From positions 1-64,000 of the forward strand of contig NZ_RCZC01000001.1 of NCBI RefSeq assembly GCF_006439055.1: DNA of 64,000 nucleotides, read 5' to 3'. The translations under genes and the position numbers were made by a program. Source of the DNA: Sphingomonas glacialis (GTDB lineage: Bacteria; Pseudomonadota; Alphaproteobacteria; Sphingomonadales; Sphingomonadaceae). Each line of letters opens with the position of its first letter. Within the stretch, counting starts at the first letter, position 1. Of the stretch, positions 49,299 through 58,504 are shown one piece after another. The notes below the pieces were generated by a model. The model worked only from the letters and a program-made list of their open reading frames with translations, did not search any database and was not told the DNA's origin.

Positions 49299-49302
49299 AG
49301 GA

Positions 49303-49857
49303 TCACGCGCTCGCGTCGAGTCCTTCGACGGTCAGCCGGTCGTTGGTATAGACGCACAGCTCGCCGGCGATCGCCATCGCCTTGCGGGCGATCTTCTCGG
49401 CATCGGCTTCGTAATCGGCCAGCGCACGCGCCGCGGCGAGCGCGAAATTGCCGCCCGAACCAATCGCGGCGATCCCCGCCTCGGGCTCGAGCACGTCGCC
49501 ATTGCCGGTCAGGATCAGCGTCACGTCCTTGTCCGCGACGATCATCATCGCCTCGAGGTTGCGCAGATATTTGTCGGTCCGCCAGTCCTTGGCGAGCTCG
49601 ACCGCGCTGCGCAGCAACTGGCCGTGATGCTGTTCGAGCTTGCGCTCGAGCCGCTCGAACAGCGTGAAGGCATCGGCGGTCGCGCCGGCGAAGCCGCCGA
49701 TCACCGATCCGTCGCCGAGCCGCCGCACCTTCTTGGCATTGGGTTTCATCACCGTCTGGCCCTGCGTCACCTGGCCGTCCCCGGCGACGATAACGCGCCC
49801 ATTCTTGCGCACGGAAAGGATCGTGGTGCCGTGCCACACAACTTTGTTCTCGCTCAT
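49303..49857 (-). CDS. hslV: HslV, proteolytic subunit of the HslUV protease
   Basis: 184 residues. The N-terminal-nucleophile threonine becomes residue 1 after processing in [10 protein letters not shown]; the [13 protein letters not shown] and [19 protein letters not shown] segments are standard. HslV forms two stacked hexamers capped by HslU and degrades misfolded and regulatory proteins after heat stress. The start at 49857 excludes 12 unlikely upstream residues. Normally a tight operon with hslU; here a repeat intervenes. Confidence 0.97.
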   Translation of the reverse strand: MSENKVVWHGTTILSVRKNGRVIVAGDGQVTQGQTVMKPNAKKVRRLGDGSVIGGFAGATADAFTLFERLERKLEQHHGQLLRSAVELAKDWRTDKYLRNLEAMMIVADKDVTLILTGNGDVLEPEAGIAAIGSGGNFALAAARALADYEADAEKIARKAMAIAGELCVYTNDRLTVEGLDASA

Positions 49858-49952
49858 GCTGGGCGATATGGGATGCAGGGTGGCGCTGTGCAATCCGGCT
49901 TGCGTGCGTGCGGCGTACTCGGCGATACGGGTGCCAGGGGGAATGTACGCGT

Positions 49953-50597
49953 ATGAGTGACCAGCACGGCCATGCAGGGCCCGATCACCCGCTCGAGCGG
50001 CTGATCTTCTTTTCCGACGCGGTGTTCGCGATCGCGATCACGCTGCTGATCATCGAGGTTCATCCGCCGCACCTGCCGCACAGCGCGCCGTGGCAGGCCT
50101 ATACCACCGCGTTGCTCGACCTCACGCCGAACTTTTTCGGCTTCTTCGTCAGCTTCTTCGTGATCGGCGCCTTCTGGTCGGGACACCACCGCGCGTTCGG
50201 GCTCGCCGGGCACTATTCCGACAGGCTCGTCGCACCCAATCTGCAAATGCTGTGCGCGATCGTGTTCATGCCGTTCGCCACCGCCTTCATGAGCGCGAAC
50301 CTCGGGACGCTGGTCCCGTCGCTGCTCTACGCGCTGACGCTGATCGTGACGGGGTTCCTGAGCATGCGGCTGACCCGCCTGACCACCAGCCCCGGCATCG
50401 TGCGCGCCGACGCGCCGGCGGCCGACATCGCGCTTGCCCGCGCGCGCGGCGGCGGCGTGGTGCTCGGCGCGCTCGTCGCGCTGGGGATGGCCTTCATCAT
50501 CGCGCCGCTGAGCCAGGTCGGGCTGATCACCATCCCGCTGTGGCAATGGCTGCTGCGGCAGCGGGTCCTGCGGCGCCTCGCCCGCACGTCGGCCTGA
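49953..50597 (+). CDS. TMEM175-family (DUF1211) potassium channel-like protein
   Basis: 214 residues with six membrane helices and the family signature [21 protein letters not shown] in helix 1 (Phe-Ser-Asp core), which forms the selectivity filter region. Bacterial members assemble as tetrameric, weakly selective K+ channels. The start at 49953 has AGGGGGA upstream. It is divergent from hslV with a 95-bp gap. Confidence 0.93.
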   Translation: MSDQHGHAGPDHPLERLIFFSDAVFAIAITLLIIEVHPPHLPHSAPWQAYTTALLDLTPNFFGFFVSFFVIGAFWSGHHRAFGLAGHYSDRLVAPNLQMLCAIVFMPFATAFMSANLGTLVPSLLYALTLIVTGFLSMRLTRLTTSPGIVRADAPAADIALARARGGGVVLGALVALGMAFIIAPLSQVGLITIPLWQWLLRQRVLRRLARTSA

Positions 50598-50628
50598 ACC
50601 GACCTGCGGGCGAGCTGCCGCGCGACGG

Positions 50629-51030
50629 TCAGTTCGCCGGCGCGGTCATCGCATTCATCGAGCCGTTCGACGCGGTCATCGACGGCTTGCCGACCGGCGG
50701 GCGCAGCGCCTCGCGCTCGGCGGCGGTCATCACCGCATCCATGTCGGGGCGGAAATCGGCGACCGCGCGGTCATCGGCGTTGCGGGTGGGATCGAGCAGG
50801 TCGGTCGGGACATGCCCCTCGGCCGTCCCCGATGCCTTGGCGAGCGCACTCGCAATCCGCCCGCGCGTCAGGAACGCAGCGAGCCCGGCGCCAGCTGCGA
50901 CCACGACCGCACCGATCGACCAGGCAGCGTTGCTGCTGATCGCGAGCTTGGAACTCGCGGCCGTCTGGGCGGGCGCGCGCTTTGCCGGCGGACGCTTGGC
51001 GGGGGCTTTGGGGGTTGGGGTCTTGGCCAT
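50629..51030 (-). CDS. Ala/Lys/Pro-rich single-helix protein, unknown
   Basis: 133 residues. A basic Lys-Pro-Ala-rich N-terminus (KTPTPKAPAKRPPAKRAPA) resembles histone H1-like or envelope linker tails. One hydrophobic helix (AAWSIGAVVVAAGAGLAAFL, about 34-53) is followed by an acidic, disordered C-terminus. It could be an inner-membrane protein with a cytosolic DNA- or lipid-binding tail. No family known; the frame is clean. Confidence 0.65.
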   Translation of the reverse strand: MAKTPTPKAPAKRPPAKRAPAQTAASSKLAISSNAAWSIGAVVVAAGAGLAAFLTRGRIASALAKASGTAEGHVPTDLLDPTRNADDRAVADFRPDMDAVMTAAEREALRPPVGKPSMTASNGSMNAMTAPAN

Positions 51031-51090
51031 GTCGAATCTCATTCTTCAAAATCGGGCGCGCGACGACCGGGGCCGCCGCGCGCGAGGAGT

Positions 51091-51513
51091 TTAGCGGCAG
51101 CGCGCGTCGCGCGTGCTGTCCTTGTCGATCGCCCGACCGGCCAGCGCACCGCCCGCCGCACCGAGCAGCGCACCGAGCACGCCCGAGCCACCCGGCGCAA
51201 TCGCCGCGCCGAGCGCACCGCCGGCGATTCCCCCGACGACGAGGCCGGTCGTCCCGTCATTGTGGCGGCAATAATAGCGCCCGTCGCTGCCACGATAGAC
51301 GCGGTCGTTGTTGCTCAGGCGGCGCTCCTGATAGCGGCGGTTGTCGTCGCGATAGTAACGCGACGCGTCATAGCCGTTATACGCCGGATCGGGCCGATCG
51401 TAATCGTATTGCGAATAGCCGCCACCATAGCCGCGACGCGGGCCGCCGCCATAATCGTCACAGCCAGCGACGAGCGTCGTCGCGGCGAGCAGGCCGAGCG
51501 TGAGTGCGCGCAT
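51091..51513 (-). CDS. glycine-zipper lipoprotein
   Basis: 140 residues. A lipobox (LLAATTLVAGC, Cys about residue 17) is followed by a Tyr/Asp/Arg-rich low-complexity segment (YSQYDYDRPDPAYNGYDASR) and a C-terminal glycine-zipper 2TM domain (GLVVGGIAGGALGAAIAPGG and onward). Such proteins (SlyB/17-kDa antigen-like) associate with the outer membrane. AGGAGGA lies eight bases before the start. A single late Cys (YYCRHND) and one at the end (DARCR) may pair. Confidence 0.85.
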   Translation of the reverse strand: MRALTLGLLAATTLVAGCDDYGGGPRRGYGGGYSQYDYDRPDPAYNGYDASRYYRDDNRRYQERRLSNNDRVYRGSDGRYYCRHNDGTTGLVVGGIAGGALGAAIAPGGSGVLGALLGAAGGALAGRAIDKDSTRDARCR

Positions 51514-51856
51514 GAGGATCCTCCTGTTATCGTATCCTTGGGAAATGCACGGGCAGCGATAAGGTTGCTGTCGAGCCCCCTGCCGTCCCCGCCCGCGTAG
51601 TTTCCGAAGGCCCCGCTCGGCAGAGCCGCGCCATCGCGATCGCCCCTCCCCCGCCCCCACCCCACCGGAAGCGCCGCCAGCGGGACAGGCTCGCCCCGGC
51701 CGCGATCATCGTGCAGCGACCGCGATCCGGACGTTGCATCGCCGGGCACAATGCGGCGATAGTGGCGTTGCGCCGTCGGAACCGGGGGCGCCGGACACGG
51801 GACGCGGCGGGGGCCGCGAGCCCCGCGTCGGCACGGCAAGCCGGGGGGCCACAGCC
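51514..51856. other. 343-bp divergent intergenic gap
   Basis: It separates the glycine-zipper lipoprotein from a membrane-protein gene. It is GC-rich with C-runs (CCCCTCCCCCGCCCCCACCC at 51644-51663). I see no coding frame with support, no dyad repeat of the families above and no clear promoter. Confidence 0.6.
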
Positions 51857-52459
51857 ATGAGTCCATTCGAGTTGGTGTTCGCGATGTTCGGCCTGCTGCT
51901 AGGCCTCGCGCTGGCCGAGGTGCTCGGCGGCTTCTCGCGCGCGCTGAAGCTGAAGCGCGGCGCGCGGCCGGTGCGGGTCGGCTGGCTGACGCCGTTGCTC
52001 GGGCTGGTGGTGATGCTCGACCTGACGACCTTCTGGCTGCTCGCCTTCGATGCGCGGACGCAGATCGGCGCGAATTACATCACGCTGATCTGCGTGCTGG
52101 CGACGGTCGGCGTCTATTATCTGGCGGCGACGCTGATCTTTCCCGACGCGCCCGAGGACTGGCCCGATTTCGACGAATGGTACGACAAGCAGAACCGGCT
52201 GGTGATCGGCGGGCTGTTCGCCGCCAATGTGGCGAGCACGACCGGATCGATGGTGCTCGACGCGATGCACCCGTTGCGCGAGGTGGCGGAGACGGTGGGG
52301 AATGGGTGGTTCGTGCTGGTGTATGTGCTGAGCGGGTTCGGGGTGCTGGCGCTGCTGATCGCGCTGCTGCTGGTGACGGGGCGGCGGGCGAATGTGGCGA
52401 TGCTGGCGGGGGTTTGTGCGTTGTTGCTGGTGAGCGGGGCGGTGGAGCCATGGGTGTAG
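51857..52459 (+). CDS. integral membrane protein, unknown
   Basis: 200 residues with six hydrophobic helices (about 2-18, 42-64, 72-95, 115-133, 145-165, 175-195) and the loop PDAPEDWPDFDEWYDKQNRLVIGG, whose acidic Trp-rich pattern I have not seen in a named family. The start at 51857 gives MSPFELVFAMFGLLLGLALAE, a helix without signal cleavage. Codon use matches the host, though the last third uses more GTG/GGG than usual. Confidence 0.75.
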   Translation: MSPFELVFAMFGLLLGLALAEVLGGFSRALKLKRGARPVRVGWLTPLLGLVVMLDLTTFWLLAFDARTQIGANYITLICVLATVGVYYLAATLIFPDAPEDWPDFDEWYDKQNRLVIGGLFAANVASTTGSMVLDAMHPLREVAETVGNGWFVLVYVLSGFGVLALLIALLLVTGRRANVAMLAGVCALLLVSGAVEPWV

Positions 52460-52511
52460 CCGCGCGGACAAGGCTTTAGCGAAGCTAAAGCCGAGCGCTC
52501 AAGCGCGGCTC

Positions 52512-52541
52512 GGCCGGCGGCGCTACAGCGCCGACCGACGG
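52512..52541 (+). repeat. modular hairpin repeat, copy 3
   Basis: GGCCGGCGG, inner stem CGCTACAGCG, CCGACCGACGG. Around it are further hairpins: GGCTTTAGC-GAA-GCTAAAGCC (52482-52502), a 12-bp stem CCCCACAAAGTA/TACTTTGTGGGG (52549-52573) and GCGGCTTTGCCGC. The composite covers most of the 194-bp gap before the next gene. Confidence 0.75.
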
Positions 52542-52653
52542 CCGGGTCCCCACAAAGTATTACTTTGTGGGGTGCCCGACGCGGCTTTGCCGCGGCGCCC
52601 CTCGCATAGTCCGCGCTTGACGCAACCGCACCGCTCAAACACTCTCGCGACCA

Positions 52654-53226
52654 ATGGCACAAAACTTCATAGAGCCCAGAGGCTTGCGACACACGGTCGA
52701 GACGATCGACGGGGTCGAGCGCTTGCGCATCCCGATCCGACGGCAATGGTTCATGGTCCTCTTCCTGCCGTTATGGCTGGTCGGCTGGGGCTTCGGCTGG
52801 TTTTCGGCGGCTATGCAGATTTCGCAGCATTTCGACACCTTCCTTGCCGTGTGGCTGTGCGCCTGGACCGTCGGCGGAATTTTCGCAGGCGGGATCCTGT
52901 TCGGCCAGCTTTTCGGCGCCGAACTGGTCAGCGTCGTCGGTCGCGACCTGCAGGTGCAGGTTGGCGTGGGCCCGCTGAAACGCATCTGGCGCTATCGCGG
53001 CGACCGGATCGAACATCTGATCGGCTGGACCGCGGTCGAAGACATGTTCGGGATGCGATCGATGCAGCGCCCATTCTGGCTGCGGCCCAAGTCAGGCGCG
53101 GTGAAATTCGATTATGGCGCCGACAGCGTGTTCCTCGCGCCCGGGGTGGACGAACCCGAAGGGCGCGTGATCGCGGCGTGGCTGGCCAAGCGTCTGCCGC
53201 GGAGCGCGAGTGCGATGCCGGAGTGA
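52654..53226 (+). CDS. two-helix membrane protein, unknown
   Basis: 190 residues. A cytosolic N-terminus (RHTVETIDGVERLRIPIRRQW) leads into two helices (FMVLFLPLWLVGWGFGWF and WTVGGIFAGGILFGQLFG), followed by a C-terminal beta-rich domain (LVSVVGRDLQVQVGVGPLKRIWRYRGDRI..). The layout resembles PH-like or DUF-type membrane-anchored domains. Its stop codon is in frame with the antitoxin remnant that follows. Confidence 0.7.
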   Translation: MAQNFIEPRGLRHTVETIDGVERLRIPIRRQWFMVLFLPLWLVGWGFGWFSAAMQISQHFDTFLAVWLCAWTVGGIFAGGILFGQLFGAELVSVVGRDLQVQVGVGPLKRIWRYRGDRIEHLIGWTAVEDMFGMRSMQRPFWLRPKSGAVKFDYGADSVFLAPGVDEPEGRVIAAWLAKRLPRSASAMPE

Positions 53227-53397
53227 GGGGCGATCTCGGCATCCTCACCCGCGACCGCCGCCGCTGCCGAATGCGGCGTGGCGAAGCGGCAAGCGACGCT
53301 GCGGCTCGACCCCGACGTGATCGACCGCTTCCGCGCCGGGGGGCCTGGGTGGCAGAGGCGGATGAGTGCGGCGTTGCGGAAGGCGGCGGGGTCATAG
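53227..53397 (+). pseudogene. remnant of a BrnA/DUF4415 antitoxin
   Basis: The frame from 53227 to TAG at 53397 ends in RQATLRLDPDVIDRFRAGGP and then GWQRRMSAALRKAAGS. That is the ribbon-helix-helix C-terminal of the BrnA/DUF4415 antitoxin family (pattern: Leu-x-Leu-Asp-x-Asp-Val, Phe-[KR]-Ala-Gly-Gly-Pro-Gly-Trp-Gln-x-Arg-[IM]). The N-terminal half is missing: upstream is Ala-rich filler after the previous stop, with no ATG in frame (a GTG at 53278 is the only possible start). No BrnT toxin is present. It abuts the AT-rich island. Confidence 0.6.
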
Positions 53398-53419
53398 ATT
53401 CGACTCACCGCGGCGCAGT

Positions 53420-53425
53420 TATAAT
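53420..53425 (+). promoter_or_regulatory. candidate promoter of the AT-rich island operon
   Basis: A perfect TATAAT lies 94 bases upstream of the first island gene and just inside the compositional boundary. The -35 partner is weak (TTCGAC at 53399-53404 is 15 bases away). Confidence 0.45.
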
Positions 53426-53518
53426 ACTCTTCTGCTCTCGAAATTAGGGCAAGACTCAGGCACCTTTATCGTTAGTGCTACGATATACAAAAAACCGAGT
53501 GGTCTGAGGGGAGTAACG

Positions 53519-54541
53519 TTGGCAGATTTAATCGACGTACGTGTTCGTTACCGATTAGCAAAATTTGTTACGGCGACAGACCCAGACCTCGCAGTCCCTG
53601 ATGCCGCAACGCTAGAGTCGATGGTAAGGGGACTCTTGGCCGGACAACTCGGGAATGACGTGAACGAGCGCGTAATCCCAACGGTTGAGGATGTCCGTCA
53701 CAGTATTTGCCTCCATTTTTCGCAACTAAACGAGGGCGCACTAGCGTTCGATTTGCTCCATCTTGACGATCGGAAGGTGGTTCCCACTTGGAAACGGCCT
53801 ACTAAGCCGGTCCCAGTCTCTACTTTGGGCGGCACAGCGATCGCGAAGGACGAAGTAAATCTAAACGAACCAGCATACCTAATGATAAGCGGAAATCACG
53901 TAGCCGTAATCGAAAGAGTTGGCCTAAGAACGCCAACGATCGAAAATTACTTAAATGACATTTTGTCCAAGGCATCTACGTTCGACAAAGAAAATCAGTA
54001 CTGGAAATTAGTTCCGATAGTCGAGGCCATTGGAGTTTCTGCGTTGAAAGGCGGCGTGGAGAAAATTGTTCTAAAACCGCACGCTGCGCTTATTGGCGAA
54101 GCGATCTCGCAGGTTTCACATGACCACAAACCAAGAAGATATACTCGAAAGATAGATGAGTTTATCGGTTATGGACAACGGATTATCGACATGTTGGAGA
54201 TATTTGGCGCAAAAGAAGGAGACATAGAAAATCTTCGAAAGAAAATGAGTAGCGATCTGGTACTTAAAGCAAGAGTCGAGATTAGCGTGTCTAGAGCGGA
54301 GCGCTCCTCAGAAGCCAAGGTCTCGGCAGACGATATACAAAAGGCATTCGCAAGCATAACGGATGGTGCGGATATCAACGTCATCGATAAAGATGGAAAT
54401 ACCAACGGAAAAATCACACAACTGTATCACCGAGTCGAAGTTGCGCATGAGAACGGCATAATCGACATGAAGCATGCCGTTAACGCCTTAAGCGCTGCAA
54501 TGGCGGCATGGGCGGCGAAAGGCGTAATAGAGTTGCAATGA
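53519..54541 (+). CDS. RexA-like protein, candidate sensor of a phage-exclusion pair
   Basis: 340 residues, soluble, in DNA much richer in A+T than its surroundings (22 G+C of 60 bases at 54181-54240, against 39 of 60 at 52981-53040). By eye its motif order follows lambda RexA: EPAYLMISGNHVAVIERVG with TPTIENYLNDIL, then YWKLVPIVE, VEKIVLKPHAALIGEAI, IFGAKEGDIENL with SDLVLKARVEISV, and NTNGKITQLYHRV. The same blocks occur in RexA in that order (compare PSFLFVEGDTIGFART, VQIEPLM, TTVKVEAKLPVFGDIL, DSLDIVIKPKFKRDI). The TTG start at 53519 was chosen because GAGGGGAG lies five bases upstream; the longer ATG frame crosses the antitoxin remnant. Its stop overlaps the next gene by ATGA. RexA senses phage replication structures and opens RexB; this function is an inference. 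An unrelated fold is possible. Confidence 0.55.
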   Translation: MADLIDVRVRYRLAKFVTATDPDLAVPDAATLESMVRGLLAGQLGNDVNERVIPTVEDVRHSICLHFSQLNEGALAFDLLHLDDRKVVPTWKRPTKPVPVSTLGGTAIAKDEVNLNEPAYLMISGNHVAVIERVGLRTPTIENYLNDILSKASTFDKENQYWKLVPIVEAIGVSALKGGVEKIVLKPHAALIGEAISQVSHDHKPRRYTRKIDEFIGYGQRIIDMLEIFGAKEGDIENLRKKMSSDLVLKARVEISVSRAERSSEAKVSADDIQKAFASITDGADINVIDKDGNTNGKITQLYHRVEVAHENGIIDMKHAVNALSAAMAAWAAKGVIELQ

Positions 54542-55086
54542 AACTCGCGGACTTCCTTAAAATGGCTCTAGGAGGTGCTATAGCACTCATCCTTCCAAGA
54601 GAGGGCATCTTGGAAGGATCTACTAGAATAATACCATTTTTTGCTCTGATGATGGCGGGCGTTTTTCCAGCCATGATGCAAACGGTGACAGTTATCAAAG
54701 GCGACGATCTAAGCCCAAAGGCCGTCAAAGAATATGGTGACGCGCTAAACGAACAGCTAGCATTTTGGGCAGCCTTGATTGCCACTGCACTTACAACTGT
54801 TGGCTGCCTGACTCTCGCTGTTATCCTAAGCAAATCGTCCGAGCTTTGGACGCTACCTTACAATTACTACATTAGTAGAAATTTCGCAGTAGATGTCTGT
54901 ATATTCCTGTTTGGGTTCACAGCCACTTCCGTAATAACAAGATTTACAACGGCTTATGGAGGACTCAAGTCGCTTCTGCGGCTGAATCTTTCACTAGCCG
55001 AAAAGAAAAGTCAAAAAGGGCTCTCCGAAAAGGTAAAGAGACTTTCAAAGCCCGAAGGCCAACCCTCGGTAAAAACGTTTGAGTGA
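54538..55086 (+). CDS. multi-helix membrane protein, candidate RexB-like effector
   Basis: 182 residues with three or four predicted helices (IIPFFALMMAGVFPAMMQTV about 30-50, LAFWAALIATALTTVGCLTLAVIL about 73-97, AVDVCIFLFGFTATSVITRF about 115-135, and a shorter hydrophobic stretch at 10-20) and a Lys-rich C-terminal tail. A KAVKEYGDALNEQ segment precedes the second helix, as a similar Glu-Tyr-Gly segment does in lambda RexB. RexB is a small cation channel that depolarises infected cells. The ATGA overlap with the upstream gene means a fixed ratio of the two products. The helix pattern agrees; the sequence match is weak. The composition is AT-rich like its partner. Confidence 0.5.
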   Translation: MKLADFLKMALGGAIALILPREGILEGSTRIIPFFALMMAGVFPAMMQTVTVIKGDDLSPKAVKEYGDALNEQLAFWAALIATALTTVGCLTLAVILSKSSELWTLPYNYYISRNFAVDVCIFLFGFTATSVITRFTTAYGGLKSLLRLNLSLAEKKSQKGLSEKVKRLSKPEGQPSVKTFE

Positions 55087-55130
55087 CGGCAGAAGAATTT
55101 GGATTTTATTCAATCCATCTGCCGTATTTC
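55086..55130 (+). terminator. stem-loop after the island operon
   Basis: ACGGCAGA at 55086-55093 pairs with TCTGCCGT at 55118-55125, and inside it TGGATT / AATCCA form a second stem with loop TTATTC. It begins at the last base of the stop codon and is followed by ATTTC. It fits a terminator for the two-gene unit. Confidence 0.55.
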
Positions 55131-55264
55131 GATATAATGCGGGTCATCAAGCCCCAATTTTACGCCCCCCCCACATCGGCCGCAATTGCGTGTCGCTAAG
55201 CAGCGGAGCCAAGTAACTTGCGAGCCGCCGCAACTTTCAGCGACAGCTCGCTTCGCCACTACCA

Positions 55265-58144
<2,880 letters not shown>

Positions 58145-58154
58145 GGAGCGGTTT

Positions 58155-58169
58155 GTTCCAGATTTGTTC
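58155..58169. promoter_or_regulatory. alphaproteobacterial LexA (SOS) box upstream of uvrA
   Basis: GTTC, seven bases, GTTC: an exact match to the alphaproteobacterial LexA operator. It ends 11 bases before the uvrA start codon, so LexA would block transcription or lie over the promoter region, and uvrA should be induced by DNA damage. Confidence 0.9.
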
Positions 58170-58504
58170 GGATGGCGCAAGCGACCGGTTGCAGGAGCGA
58201 GATGGGGTTTGCAGGCGGATGCGGCAAGGTCGCGACGGTGATGTCGCGGCGCCGCGCGTGGCGCCCCCTCCCCCGGTTTCCGCTGCTGTCACGCCCGAGG
58301 ATACGCCGCCCGGCGCGGCAAGTTCCGCAAATTACATATCAGTCGCGGCAATCAGGATCGAAAATGTGCGGACGTCCTCCTAAAAATACGCTATAAATCC
58401 GCGCAGTATCGCGATCGTACCATCGCCTGTCGCGTCGATCCTGTGCCGATCCGACGCCGGTTGAGATGTAGCGCGTATCACCACATCATAGCGGGGGAGC
58501 AGCA
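58170..58504. other. rest of the divergent uvrA / tyrosinase gap
   Basis: 335 bases with no supported gene. It has a lower-GC patch (about 58320-58400, containing ATTACATATCAG and AAAATACGCTATAAATCC) that could hold the tyrosinase promoter; TATAAA at 58390-58395 is a candidate -10. No repeat family is recognised. Confidence 0.5.

Noticed and set aside
53366..53518. ATG at 53366 as start of the first island gene
   Set aside because: It would read through the antitoxin remnant in another frame and across the TATAAT box; the TTG at 53519 has a good ribosome site and begins the conserved-looking region.
53400..55200. Prophage remnant as the source of the AT-rich island
   Set aside because: Only two genes are present, without integrase, attachment-site duplication or structural genes; phage origin remains possible but is not shown.
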